Notes: generated by a model not told the origin, from the letters alone. 64,000 nucleotides of DNA from Wurfbainia villosa (GCA_025175895.1 CM045988.1:8833647-8897646); one strand, 5' to 3'; shown: positions 40,128 through 53,102, counted from the stretch's first letter. Translations and numbers: made by a program.

Positions 40128-40848
40128 AGCAGAGCACTTACTCGGGGATTAAGGAGGAATCGTGTGGGAAAGGAAGGACTGGGTCGCCAAAACACCGCCG
40201 GTGAAAATCACGGAAGAAGAAGAACAGGCTGGATTATTAAACGCACTAAATGATACCTAAAAGGAGAAGGCGGGGGTTCATATAGAGTTTTTAGTGACGG
40301 TTCGACTGCATGAAAGGAGAAGGAGAAGCGAGGCCCATGGGCCCGACGGGCCGCTTCGAGTATATATGTATAGGGGAGCTATAAGGGAAGGAGTAAATAT
40401 AAGTTAAGAAATAAAGAATAGGGCAGAAACTTTATATACATTTGAAAAGTCAAGCTTATAGCTTCGCTTGACTATTTTTCAGGGTTGACTAATGATACTA
40501 CTGGTACCTTTTCTATATAGCTGCAGATAGAAGGGTTAGCATGTAACCCGTGATCCGGTCCAAAATATTTGGCTCAGCAAAGGTAGAAAAGAAAGAATGG
40601 TTCGGGCGCGAATATCCAAAGCAATTGGCATGAGAGAGTTAGCAGAAGAAATTGGCACAGGAGAGTTAGCTGAAGCAATTGGCACAGGAGAGTTAGCAGA
40701 AGCAATTGGCATGGCAAAGAAGAGATGGAAGGCACTTCGCTAAGGGCGGAACAAGAATTGGTTCAACTAGATAATTCCAGAAGCAGATGGGATGGATAAA
40801 TGGTCAACTCAACCCGATCAATCCGAAGGAAGTTTGGCACGGGAAAAA
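40128..40848. other. Upstream region of antisense gene 1 / distal Tat element
   Basis: No coding frame. Contains a possible minus-strand TATA box (TATATAAAG, ~40430-40438) some 310 bases before the antisense ATG, and three copies of a 27 bp unit around AATTGGCACAGGAGAG (about 40623-40710). The Tat 3' LTR may start in this stretch, but I cannot place its border. Confidence 0.4.
40844..40848 (+). repeat. Target site duplication of C, left copy (AAAAA)
   Basis: Five A residues before TGTTGGG; five A residues follow the right LTR at 50312-50316. Low-complexity, but the borders are fixed independently by TG/CA ends. Confidence 0.75.
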
Positions 40849-43075
40849 TGTTGGGTTTTCGGCACCGCGGCGAGTGTGTGTTCGATCATGTTTCGTAAAC
40901 ATGAGCACAGCGGAAGCAATTAAAAATAATAAATCTATATTTATTACAACACACACAACACACGCATGCATATTACAACAAGTGTAGACATAACCGTAAA
41001 TTAAAATTTGCAATAAAAGAAAATTATCTACGTTATACCTTTCGTATGACGTGTAGCGGGAACGGCATCAACTGGAACGATCCTCGTAAGAATCGTCTCT
41101 ATCCGTATCCACGCCGAGCTCCTCGGGATGACTTCGCTAAGCCACGAGCTTCATCTTCGTACGGGTTACTAGCCTCGTGTTGAAGACAACGTGATCGAGA
41201 GATGATCACGATCCGAATCCAAATTCGGATCCAAAACCGAGTCCTCAAAACTCGATTCTCCGGAGAGGTATTCGTCAACCGTTTGACGAATCCTTCGTCC
41301 CCCACCTTAGAGGATTACCGGAGATCAAATCCCCGGTAAGTTAGCCGGTGTCGGAGCACTAACCGTCGTCCAAATGACGCTCCGACGAGAGGAGAAGAAG
41401 CTGTCCAGAAAACTGGACAGCTTGGTGGAGGATATAGGCGCCGGCCAACCAAGGAAAGAAAAGGCTCACCTTGATGCCAAACCTATAGGAGATCACCGGA
41501 GGGTCGCCGGAGTGTTCACCGGCTGAAGCTTGGTCGCCGACAATGACTTGGACGGCGGCACAAAGGCTGGGCGGCGGCACACCTAGGGTTGGCGCCGACT
41601 AGTGGAGGAGAGGGAGGGGCGGCACAACTAGGTTGGGCGGCAACTCCAATCAAATTGTAGGATTAGGGTTTAAGCCCTATTTTATAGAGAACTAATTCTC
41701 TTAATGGTTAATGGATCATATCCATAAAGCCCGTTAACCCGCTCCATTAAGATAAGTTAAAATAAACCAAACCATGATGGTTTATTTTAAGTTAAAACGA
41801 ACCGAACAAACCTTTGGTTCATTCGTTTAATATAAACCAAACCCTTTGGTTTATTCTCCTCCATTGGATTAGAACCAAACCATTTAGGTTCATTCATTAC
41901 GTCTTCATAAGACACGGCCCATCCACGCTTCCATTGCGACTGAAACGATTTCATGCTCGCTTTATGTTTGGTCCAACCAAACCTAGTTTCTCTCGGTCTG
42001 AGAATCCCATTCTCAAGCTCGTTTTAAATCCTTTGGATTACACTCGTTGTGCGTGTGACCAAATAGGTTCTCAGTTTATGTTGGCCGTCTATAATTAACC
42101 ATTAATTATAGAACGATCATGAGTGGCACCTAGTAGTACATCATGATCCCCAATTAATCGAAAAGATCAACGGTTGATCCAGAACTATTTCTGAAACCCT
42201 TCAGCAGCTCGAATGATTCGTGCCCCATTCCCTTCACTCATCTTATACCCACTTGGTTCAGGACATGGTCTATTGTGTCACCTCCACTAGGTCGACTACG
42301 CCACACCTAGCCCAAGTATTATTTCCTCGTCCCTACGGATTCTAGTTACTCCACATGTATCGAAGAGTACCTTACTCTAAACATGTAATGCTTTGGCCAA
42401 AGACTTTAGTAACAATCCGACGAGAGGCCATGGGTATACATCTCCTCGCAAGGAGTGGTGAATCCTTTATAGGCTATTCAAACACCTTCGATCATTTCGA
42501 CTTATACCCAATCATCCCGGGTCCACATCTCCTTAGAGATGTTTGCTTAAGATGTCAAAGCATAAGTATCCATGATCAAGATGACTTGAATACCGCAAGT
42601 CAAAGGAACATCGCACTTAAGCCACAGTAAGAACTTCATTGACATATCTATATATGCAGAGAACCATATGAAGTCTTACGGCTGGTCACTCCAATGAACT
42701 AGTTACCATAACTAGCATCCACGATTAACTCCGGACATCACTATGTCTCCAACCAGTGAGAATCAGCTGCTTGGATACACCAAGGAGTATACCTCGTGCT
42801 AGTCTCGACAGAATTGATGGTGTCCAAATCCATCAATTCATCGACTAGGGATAATTCCGATACATCACAATTACACATGTAGAGATACTCACTAGTTGTG
42901 ATCCAATCACAAATTCTCTCATGCCGTGAATCGTATCGTGGGCATTCAAGAAATGAGTTTAAGATCCAATCAAATACATAAAACATGTATACTCAAATAG
43001 TGAATCTTCATTTATCATATAAATGGTTCATACATAAGGCGATTGCCTTAGGACATCTCTCATATATTACTAACA
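40849..43075 (-). repeat. Left (3') LTR of C
   Basis: 2227 bp, TGTTGGGTTTTCGGC...TTACTAACA. Very close to 48110-50311 except for clustered short indels between about 41420 and 41640 in CGGCG-rich sequence. Probable TATA (TATAAAAT, minus, 41679-41686). Confidence 0.92.
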
Positions 43076-43090
43076 GACTCCCACTTGGCC
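43076..43090 (-). other. Polypurine tract, element C
   Basis: Minus-strand GGCCAAGTGGGAGTC directly before the 3' LTR. Confidence 0.75.
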
Positions 43091-46000
43091 TAATGCCAAT
43101 CGCTACGGTATCCAATACCATAAGCTCTAACATGACCCTCAAACTTATTTTGAGGTAATGCTTTAGTCAAAGGATCCGCTAAGTTCCTTTCAGTGGGAAT
43201 TTTCTCGATTTGTATTTCGTTCCTCCTGATGATCTCTCTGATAAGATGATAGCGGCGAAGCACATGTTTGGATCATTGATGAGACCACATCAAGTTCAGA
43301 GATGAACTTCTTGATCCAAACCGCTTCCTTTGTCGCCTAAAGTCGCAACGTATTCTGCCTTAGTGGCAGAATCCGCTATAGTGTCAAGCTTGGAACCTTT
43401 CCAACTTATTGTGCCTCCATTCCCGGTGAATACATACTCAGACTGAGACATGGAATCATCCTTGTCTGTCTGGAGCTGGCATCCGTATACCCACGTATCA
43501 CCATGTACCCTTCTCCATATATTAGGAACACATCCTTAGTTCTTCTCAAGTACTTAAGGATCGTCTTAACAGCCGCCCAATGATCCATTCCTGGATCGGA
43601 CTGGTATCTGCTCGTGACACTCAGAGCGTACGATACATCGGGCCTTGTACATAACATAGCATACATGATAGATCCTATTGCGGATGCATAGGGAATCTTA
43701 CTCATGCTTGATGGGTAAGAAACCTTTCTTGGATTCCGACATGCTAAACCTCTTTAGCACTCGGTCTATATATGTAGACTGCGAAAGACCAAGCAACCGT
43801 TTCGATCTATCTCTATAGATCTTAATCCCGAGGATCTAGGTTGCTTCTCCCAGGTCTTTCATGGAGAATGTCTTGGATAACCAAACCTTCACTGACTGTA
43901 AGATTGAAACATCGTTTCCTATAAGTAGTATGTCATCGACATACAATACTAGGAATACGAATGCACTCCCACTAACCTTCTTGTACACACAAGGTTCGTC
44001 TGGATTTTGTGAGAAATCAAACTTTTTGATTGTCTCATCAAAACGGATATTCCAGCTCCTGGATGCTTGCTTCAATCCATAAATGGACCGTCACAATTTG
44101 CATACCTTGGTTTTATCAACCGATGTGAAACCCTCAGGCTGTATCATATACACATCCTCGAGCAGGTTTCCATTAAGGAAAGCTGTTTTCACATCCATCT
44201 GCCATATCTCATAATCATAATGAGCCGCTATGGCCAGGAGCATCCGAATGGATTTAAGCATAGCTAAATAGGTTTCGTCATAATCAACACCTTGTTTTTG
44301 ACGATATCCTTTCGCCACCAATCTAGCCTTATAGGTAATCACATTACCATCCATGTCGGTTTTCTTCTTGAAAACCCACTTGCACCCTATAGGCTTTATG
44401 CCTTCAGGTGGGTCAACCAAGTTCCAAACTTGGTTTTCATACATGGAATCCATTTCCAGCTTCATGGCACCAAGCCACTTATCCCTTTCTGAACTTGTCA
44501 GCACTTCTTCATAACTGGTAGGCTCCTCATCATCAATGAGTAACACGTCGTTCGATTCACTTACGAGAAATCCATATCTCTCAGGAATATTGCGTGTTCT
44601 GCCAGATCTACGAAGATGTGGTGTTACAATAGGTCCAGCCGATTGCTCATCACTATGAGTTGTCGGCTGTTGTGCTTCACCAGGTATCTCATCAATGTCT
44701 ATTTGAGTCTCGCAAGCCTCCTCAAGCTCGACGACACTCCCACTGTTTTCTTGCAAGAGAAACTTTTTCTCTAGAAACACAGCATGCCTTGAAACAAACA
44801 TCTTTTGTTCCACAGGATGATAGAATTGGTAACCCCTTGTTTCCTTAGGGTATCCAATAAATAGACATTTATCAGACTTAGCATCCAATTTCCCGCTTCA
44901 TAAGCGAGACAACCCCATATCTTCAAGTAAGATACATGAGGTTTCTTACCATTCCATATCTCATATGGAGTAGTTGAGACTACCTTGGTAGGCATTCTGC
45001 TTAACAAGTAAACAAATGTCAAGTGCATAACCCCAAAAGGACTTGGGAAGAGTCGCATGATTCATCATTGACTGACCATGTCCAACAAGGTCGATTACGC
45101 CTCTCGGATACACCATTATCTTTGTGGTGTATAGGGCGGAGTCCATTGAGACAATATGCCATTGTCTCTTAGATAATCAAGAAACTCTTGACTTAAGTAT
45201 TCACCACCTCGATCCGATCGAAGTATTTTAATACTTTTGTCATGTTGTTTCTCTACTTCATTTCTGAATTCTTTGAACCTTTCAAAGGCTTCAGACTTGT
45301 GTTTCATCAGGAACACATACCCAAACCGTGAGTGATCATCGGTGAAGGTAATGAAGTAGCTATAGCCTCCTAAAGCTTGAGTTGACATAGGTCCACATAC
45401 ATCAGTATGTACTAGACCTAGTAACTCTCCCACTCGTTCACCTTTTCCAGTAAAAGGTAACTTAGTCATCTTGCCTTTTAAGCATGATTCGCATGTATCG
45501 TATGAATCCAATTCAAACGATTCCAGAATTCCACATCGGTGTAATTCGGACATGCGTTTCTTGCTTATATGGCCAAGACGACAATGCCACATATAGGAGT
45601 CTATGTGATTATCCTTTCGAGCACGCGTGTTGCTCACTTCGATATTGAAAATGTCACTGGATACGTCCAACGTATAAATGTCATTACTCAAAGTTCCAGT
45701 TCCATAAAGTACGCCATTCAAAGTTATATAACAACAATTGTTACTAAACGTCAAATGGAAACCATTTCTATTTAAGCAGGAAATAGAAACAATGTTCTTT
45801 ATTAGAGAAGGAACATAATAGCAATTGTCCAGTTCCAAGACTAGTCCACTAGGGAGCTTCAGCAAATAAGTTCCGATGGCGACCGCAGCAACCTTTGCTT
45901 CATTGCCAACTCGCAAATTTGACTCCCCTCTGACAAGTCTTCTTCTATTCCTTAGCCCCTATATGTCATTACATATATGTGAGATACACCCAGTATCCAA

Positions 46001-46790
46001 TACCCAAGTGTCCAAGGAAATAGAATGACAATCAATAACGAAGATACCTGAAGAGGATGGGGCATCGGATGCCTTCTTCTTCTTCATGGACTCAAGATAA
46101 ATCTTGCAGTTTCTTCGCCAGTGGCCTTCCTTGCCACAGTGATGGCAAGTGCCCTTTTGCGCTGGTTCCGCCTTCTTTGCCCTTTTGTTCTTTCCTTTCT
46201 TCTGTTTTTTTGCCTTCCTCTTAGAACCTTTCTTTGAGGAATCAACTAACAGAACCGCCTTCTCCTCATGCTTCACAGAAGGCTCCATAGTCTTCAGCAT
46301 ATTGAGGAGCTCGGGAATGGTGGATTCCAATTTGTTCATCCGATAGTTCATCACAAATTGCGAGAAACTCTTGGGCAAACAATGCAGAATTAAGTCAATA
46401 CTTAACTCATGATCCATCACAAAACCGAGGGTAGCTAGCCGCTCGATGTACCCGCTCATCTTTAGCACAAACCGCACTACACGATGAACCTTCTTGCATC
46501 TTCGTGGTGAAGAGGAGCCTAGAGACTCTCGGATCTCGCTTGCTCATCGAACAACTCATGAAGATGGAAGACCATAGTATTAGCATCCTCGGTACCATCG
46601 CTTAGCATGATGCAACTCGCCATGTAATCTACCACATGCTTCGATAGACCAACATTTGGTCCGAGTTGCATCGCCCTTAGGACGGCCAGAAGAGGCTCTT
46701 CAAGGACATATGCAAGCTTTTCCGCCTTTGAGAACAATTCTCGTGTTTCTAAGCTAGTCCAGAAGTTAGGCCCGATCGGCTTTGTTCGAA
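43090..46790 (-). pseudogene. Element C gag-pol, many frameshifts
   Basis: Copia polyprotein in pieces. Gag: 46737-46519 (AEKLAYVLEEPLL; VDYMASCIMLSD) and 46477-45959 with zinc knuckle CHHCGKEGHWRRNC and protease start WVLDTGC. 45916-45116: protease tail, HCRLGHISKKR, CESCLKGKM, HTDVCGP, LRSDRGGEY. 45058-44091: integrase end and first reverse transcriptase half (WVFKKKTDMDG, MDVKTAFLNGNL). 44075-43836: KQASRSWN and LYVDDILLIGND. 43705-43406: RNase H start (YASAIGSIMYAMLCTRPDV). The tail reads IPTERNLADPLTKALP and ends at the TAG at 43090-43092. At least six shifts or stops and some losses; the most decayed pol here. Confidence 0.85.
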
Positions 46791-48095
46791 TCCAAAATAG
46801 TGCGCAAATTCAAAGACGCTATGATCAATTTATTAACCTAGAAATACAAAAGCGAGCATATATGAGAAAGATGATTTTAAAATGCATCAATATACATTTA
46901 TAAATCCCATTCATTTTTCAATTTCAAAACCCCAAAATCACTTCGGAGATCGAGGTCCATCTCCGAATGGTGATATCCATCATAGTTATGAACAACCTTG
47001 GAGAGAGTCCAACAAGCCATTCATAACTACGACGGTAGGTATCAACTATACCGATTGCATATCACGTATATGCAACTATCACAATGTGCTATCAACTAAT
47101 TGAATGTTGACACATACATCGGGTTGTTAACACATTAACAAGTATGCATCATATGCATAGCACCCAACTTCACCTCCCTTTACATCGACCTTGGAGAGAG
47201 TCCAACAAGCCGATGCTCCAGGTTAAAGCCAACCCATTAATCGGGACATAGTTTTAATATGGTTAGAGCGCATTCAACCAATTAGCCCAGCTTGGAGAGA
47301 GTCCAACAACCAAAGCTAACGATTGACCTCTGACTCTTACCATATTAGTATTAAACTATTCCATGGTTTGAACATATTCAGGTTCGAGCCGGGCTTGGAG
47401 AGAGTCCAACAACCCAAACAAGAAACAGAACTCTGGTTCTAACCATATTAATGGAAGGTGTAGGCTTTAATATTGATTAAGGGTTTTTATGTCTCATCCT
47501 CTTTGCATGCAAATAACTATTATCTACATGGCATGACATACATGGCATACATCTACATGTCACGACACGCATGGCATAATGTTATGCATCTAATGCAATT
47601 ACATGACATACAATTATATCATGTATATAATTTCCTTATATGTCATAACTATTTATGGAAATAAAATATGTTTAAGATTTGATTCTCCAAATCAAATCAT
47701 AATTAAATTAGGAGACAAATTTCCAAATCTAATCACATATTTTATTCATGGAATTATTTGATTAAGGAAAATCTATTTAGGAAACCAATTTCCTAAATCA
47801 TTAAAACTACTTATGGAAATAAAATATTTTAAGATTTGATTTCCCAAATCAAATCATGATTAAATTAGGAAACAAATTTCCAGAATCTAATCAAATATTT
47901 TATTTATGGAAAATATCAATTTCCATAAATACTTCCAACTTTCAAAAAGTGGAAGATTTCCATAAATACTTCTAGACTTTTCAAAATTGAAAAATTTCCA
48001 TAAATACTTCTAAATTTCCAAAATTTAGAAAATTTCCAGAAATACATTATGACTATCGCAAAACCATTTTTACGATTATGTCGAAACACAACCTG
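46791..48095 (-). other. Element C gag leader, dense array of long hairpins
   Basis: No coding signal. Left half: four copies of the hairpin TTGGA-GAGAG-TCCAA (46998-47012, 47191-47205, 47292-47306, 47395-47409), each inside longer but different complementary arms, plus TTCGGAGAT/ATCTCCGAA near 46940-46966. Right half: two ~110 bp AT-rich hairpin units (47660-47746, 47817-47905), ATTTAGGAAA/TTTCCTAAAT (47775-47798), and three units beginning CCATAAATACTTC with their own inverted pairs (47930-48025). Confidence 0.7.
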
Positions 48096-48108
48096 GGCTC
48101 TGATACCA
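48096..48108 (-). other. Primer binding site, element C
   Basis: Minus-strand TGGTATCAGAGCC, one base from the LTR at 48110; initiator Met tRNA type. Confidence 0.92.
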
Positions 48109-48109
48109 C

Positions 48110-50311
48110 TGTTGGGTTTCCGGCACCGCGGCGTGTGTGTATTCGATCATGTTTCGTAAACATGAGCACAGCGGAAGCAATTAAAAATAATAAATCTATA
48201 TTTATTACAACACACACAACACACGCATGCATATTACAACAAGTGTAGACATAACCGTAAATTAAAATTTGCAATAAAAGAAAATTATCTACGTTATACC
48301 TTTCGTATGACGTGTAGCGGGAACGGCATCAACCGGAATGATCCTCGTAAGAATCGTCTCTATCCGTATCCACGCCAAGCTCCTCGGGATGACTTCGCTA
48401 ATCCACGAGCTTCGTCTTCGTACGGGTTACTAGCCTCGTGTTGAAGACAATGTGATCGAGAGATGATCACGATCCGAATCCAAATTCGGATCTAAAACCG
48501 AGTCCTCAAAACTCGATTCTCCGGAGAGGTATTCGTCAACCGTTTGACGAATCCTTCATCCCCCACCTTAGAGGATTACCGGAGATCAAATCCCCGGTAA
48601 GTTAGCCGCTGTCGGAGCACTAACCGTCGTCCAAACGACGCTCCGACGAGAGGAGAAGAAGCTGTCCAGAAAACTGGACAGCTTGGTGGAGGCGCCGCCA
48701 ACCAAGGAAAGAAAAGGCTCACCTTGATGCCAAACCTATAGGAGATCACCGGAGGGTCGCCGAGTGTTCACCGCTGAAGCTTGGTCCGAATGACTTGTGA
48801 CGGTGGCACAAAGCGGGCGAGACACCTAGGGTTGGCGCCGACTAGTGGAGGAGAGGGAGGCGGCACAACTAGGTTGGCAACTCCAATCAAATTGTAGGAT
48901 TAGGTTTAAGCCCTATTTTATAGAGAACTAATTCTCTTAATGGTTAATGGATCATATCCATAAAGCCCGTTAACCCGCTCCATTAAGATAAGTTAAAATA
49001 AACCAAACCATGATGGTTTATTTTAAGTTAAAACGAACCGAACCAACTTTTGGTTCATTCGTTTAAAATAAACCAAACCCTTTGGTTTATTCTCCTCCAT
49101 TGGATTAGAACCAAACCATTTAGGTTCATCCATTACGTCTTCATAAGACACGGCCCATCCACGCTTCCATTGCGACTGAAACGATTTCATGCTCGCTTTA
49201 TGTTTGGTCCAACCAAACCTAGTTTCTCTCGGTCTGAGAATCCCATTCTCAAGCTCGTATTAAATCCTTTGGATTACACTCGTTGTGCGTGTGACCAAAT
49301 AGGTTCTCGGTTTATGTTGGCCGTCTATAATTAACCATTAATTATAGAACGATCATGAGTGGCACCTAGTAGTACATCATGATCCCCAATTAACCGAAAA
49401 GATCAACGGTTGATCCAGAACTATTTATGAAACCCTTCAGCAACTCGAATGATTCGTGCCCCATTCCCTTCACTCATCTTATACCCACTTGGTTCAGGAC
49501 ATGGTCTATTGTGTCAGTCCCCACTAGGCTGACTACGTCACACCTAGCCCAAGTATTATTTCCTCGTCCTACGGATTCTAGTTACTCCACATGTATCGAA
49601 GAGTACCTTACTCTAAACATGTAATGCTTTGGCCAAAGACTTTAGTAACAATCCGACGAGAGGCCATGGGTATACATCTCCTCGCAAGGAATGGTGAATC
49701 CTTTATAGGCTATTCAAACACCTTCGATCATTTCGACTTATACCCAATCATCCCGGGTCCACATCTCCTTAGAGATGTTTGCTTAAGATGTCAAAGCATA
49801 AGTATCCATGATCAAGATGACTTGAATACCGCAAGTCAAAGGAACATCGCACTTAAGCCATAGTAAGAACTTCATTGACATATCTATATATGCAGAGAAC
49901 CATATGAAGTCTTACGGCTAGTCACTCCAATGAACTAGTTACCATAACTAGCATCCACGATTAACTCCGGACATCACTATGTCTCCAGCCAGTGAGAATC
50001 AGCTGCTTGGATACACCAAGGAGTATACCTCGTACTAGTCTCGACATAATTGATGGTGTCCAAATCCATCAATTCATCGACTAGGGATAATTTCGATACA
50101 TCATAATTACACATGTAGAGATACTCACTAGTTGTGATCCAATCACAAATTCTCTCATGCTGTGAATCGTATCGTGGGCATTCAGTAAATGAGTTTAAGA
50201 TCCAATCAAATACATAAAACATGTATACTCAAATAGTGAATCTTCATTTATCATATAAATGGTTCATACATAAGGCGATTGCCTTAGGACATCTCTCATA
50301 TATTACTAACA
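48110..50311 (-). repeat. Right (5') LTR of C
   Basis: 2202 bp, TGTTGGGTTTCCGGC...TTACTAACA, followed by AAAAA. TATA-like TATAAAAT on the minus strand at 48915-48922. Confidence 0.92.
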
Positions 50312-50316
50312 AAAAA

Positions 50317-51063
50317 GAGGAACTGGTTCGGGTTGATGGGAAACCCTAAGGCTAGGTCACCCGTTGGCCATAGACCTAAGCTAGCTTCACCTAAAGCGGA
50401 TGGTTGAGGGAGACAGTCTAACCTAGTTATCTGAAAAGTAAAGGAAGAGGCGTTATGCCACAGCTTAGGAGGCCCCACACAATATTCCGAGGAGCCTTCG
50501 TTCCTCATATCTGTAACAGAATTATTCTCCAGGTGGAGGTGGTGGCCATGTGTACGAGGGAGACAGGCCACGACGTTACGAAGGAGGAAAAAGGGAGATA
50601 AAAGGGAGGAAGCAAGAAAGAGGAAGGGGATCTGCAAGAATTCCAACCCAGCAAGAGAGAAGAAGGCGCAAGAGGAGAGGGAGAGCGACAACCACCTCGC
50701 CTGAGCAGAAGGACAGGGATCTGCTGTTGTTACATCTCTTGTACTTTTTCTCGACTTGTGAAATCACTGTAAGAGGTTTTTCTCCTCCACCTTCGGAAAC
50801 TTCTTTTCCGTAAAGGAGGACCTTCATAGTGAAAGTGCTTAGGCACTGCATCCGGTGAGAAAGCTCACCTCCGTGGAGTAGGAATCCTCATTCCGAACCA
50901 CGTTACATCTTGTGTCTGAGTTTCGATTGCTGGTATCAGTTTTTGCGTTTCAACTACTTCACCTTCTTATTCTTTACTGATTGTGGCCTACGAGAACCCT
51001 CTGAGATCTCCCTCTGTGCTTCACTGCATTGGAAAGGAGTGAATAGATTTTCCTCATCGCATC
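50317..51063. other. Distal Tat host sequence, possibly part of its LTR
   Basis: Resumes the host after C. GC-richer, with no long convincing frame. The end (CCGAACCACGTTACATCTTG, TTTCGATTGCTGG) resembles words near LTR 3' ends in other elements here, for example GAACCACGTTATATCTTGG in E. Could be the Tat 3' LTR, but the element's left LTR is outside the window, so this cannot be checked here. Confidence 0.35.
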
Positions 51064-52284
51064 AATGATGGGAGTGACATCGTTATTCTTGATAGAGTGA
51101 GACCATGAAGTTCATGGTCATGCCCAAATGAGTCAATATGAGATATTGAGCACATTTGATTAGAGTGAGTCTACTTAGAGTTCAAGATATAGATTGTACT
51201 GAGGATGACACGGTCTATGCCTCAATTGGTCAATCTAGATGTCAAGGATAGAGGGACATTGTCACATATCATGAGAGTCACAATTAGTAGTCACAAAGGT
51301 GATGTTGGAGCTCAACATTCTTATAACTTGGGTAGAAATGATGTGTTGCTAGATACCGCTCATTGCTTATATTCCTAAATTGGTTTAGGAGCATTGCCAA
51401 CGTTACAAGAACCTATAGGGTCACACACAAAGGGCAATTAGATGGAGATTAGGTTTATATGATGAACCATGAGGATTAGGTTCATGGGATAAACCAAATT
51501 GGATTAAGAGTAATCCAAATTAGATTAATTGATTTAGACTCAATTTGATTCAAGTGTTGAATGAGTCTAATTTAGATTTGATTCATTGGGTCAATTTAAA
51601 TTAATGAATAGGGATTCATTAAATCAAATTGACTTGAATCAAGTGGTTAGATTTGATCAACCATGGGAGATAAGAGGTCAAGTTTGACTTGACTTGAGAG
51701 GGAAGATGAATGGTCAATTTTGACTTGACCAATTGCCATGTCATGGTGACTTGGCATGGGGGCTGGCCAATGATGGTGTTCCACATCATCATGGACTTGT
51801 CATGTGGTGCCACCTCATGAGGGAGACAAAGAGCCATAGACTCTTGGAGTTACATGCATGCATTTAACCCCCCCAACAATAAGTGGCCGGCCACTTTCAT
51901 TTGATGAGGTGAATTGATTTTTGGTTTGTAACTTCATCATCTTCTTCCTAGCTCTCCTTCTTGCTCTCCCAAGACTTCCTTGGCCGAAATACCTAAAGGG
52001 TGCTAGCACACTCTAAGGTGTTTTTCTCCACTATTTGTCCGTGTGGATACTTGTATAGGAGTGTACACTTGACACTCTTGAGTTCCGGCAAAGCGTTTGG
52101 ACGAGCGGGATAAGCGAAGGGCATCGCTACGAGGGTAATGCTCTCACCTTCTAGATCTAAGGTAGGTCTAGGTTTACTTAAGCACATACATGTTTTATTT
52201 TTATATATCTTCACACGGATCCGTGGTCGGGCATTCCGAGGTTTCCGCAACACAAAAAGCGGTTTTTACAGCTCGAAAAGTCCA
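51064..52284 (+). repeat. 5' LTR of D, lacking its first ~600 bp
   Basis: Matches the 3' LTR from about 61855 onward. The part equivalent to 61253-61854, including the expected TGTTAG start, is missing, and Tat-like sequence lies at the junction instead. Confidence 0.85.
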
Positions 52285-52288
52285 ATAG

Positions 52289-52301
52289 TGGTATCAGAGC
52301 C
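52289..52301 (+). other. Primer binding site, element D
   Basis: TGGTATCAGAGCC, four bases (ATAG) after the LTR end TCCA; continues CACGTG. Confidence 0.92.
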
Positions 52302-53102
52302 ACGTGCGAAGCTTGTATGTGTTTTAAATTTTGTAGTTTTTTTATTAGATATAAAAAATTACAGATTTTTATGTTTATGTAAATTTCCTATTTTTATAGA
52401 ATTTTTGGGTATTTTTCTCTAAGAGCCGAAGCAACGAGTGTTGGGACACTTGTAGGCTTCAACCACCGAGAAAAACTCTCCGAAACGGCGAGTTCTCACT
52501 TTAGGTTTTTGGGACAGCGACTTAAGTCGCTGTAAGATCGTAGTAGGGACACTCGCAAAGTTTATTTTGTGAGTAAGGGCGCTGCCCCAATCCCCGAAAG
52601 GGGCCTTGTCCCGTGATCGCGCCCGGAAACCGCTTAGCGGGTCCGTTACGGAGAGGTGACTCATAAAATTGAAAAAAAAGGAAAAATTATAGAAATTTTA
52701 TGTAAAATACATAATTTAGAATTATGTATAATTCTGTGATGGTCATGGACCAAGAACCCCAATAAGATTGAATGATGATGTGTTGTAATTCATAATACGA
52801 CCTACATGCCGTTTTTGTGGTTGTGCGTGTTGTATAGGGTATGCGACCTGCGCGTCGTACCTCTTCTTTTAAAATTCTAGTTGTAAATAGTTTTAGACTC
52901 GAATGTAACTCGAGTTTCATATTTATAATGTACAAAAATGGAGCGATGGAAGGTCCACTTCTAGACGGAGTTACGAGGAGGGTGTCGACGACACATGGCG
53001 GTCAAAGGAGGCGCTTGGAGAAGCCGCTAACCCTAGGTTGACCGTCTGATCTTCTCATTGGCTTGAGAAGATCGTAGTAGGGCCATGACCTAATCACAAT
53101 TA

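Larger units (their letters stand above)
40849..50311 (-). mobile_element. Element C, decayed copia retrotransposon
   Basis: 9.5 kb minus-strand element: 5' LTR on the right (48110-50311), primer site 48096-48108, long hairpin-rich leader, broken gag-pol (46790-43090), polypurine tract 43076-43090, 3' LTR on the left (40849-43075). Confidence 0.92.

Noticed and set aside
41814..42098. A 94-codon frame shared by both C LTRs (also 49050)
   Set aside because: Same reason: LTR identity explains it.
42355..42630. A ~91-codon frame present in three C-family LTR copies (also 49591 and 63292)
   Set aside because: The copies are homologous LTRs, so sharing is expected; the frame is antisense to the element, with no domain. 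Selection could be tested with many copies but I see no sign of it.
50550..50851. Frames of 87-91 codons on both strands after C
   Set aside because: Purine-rich composition opens both strands; no domain or homologue in the window.
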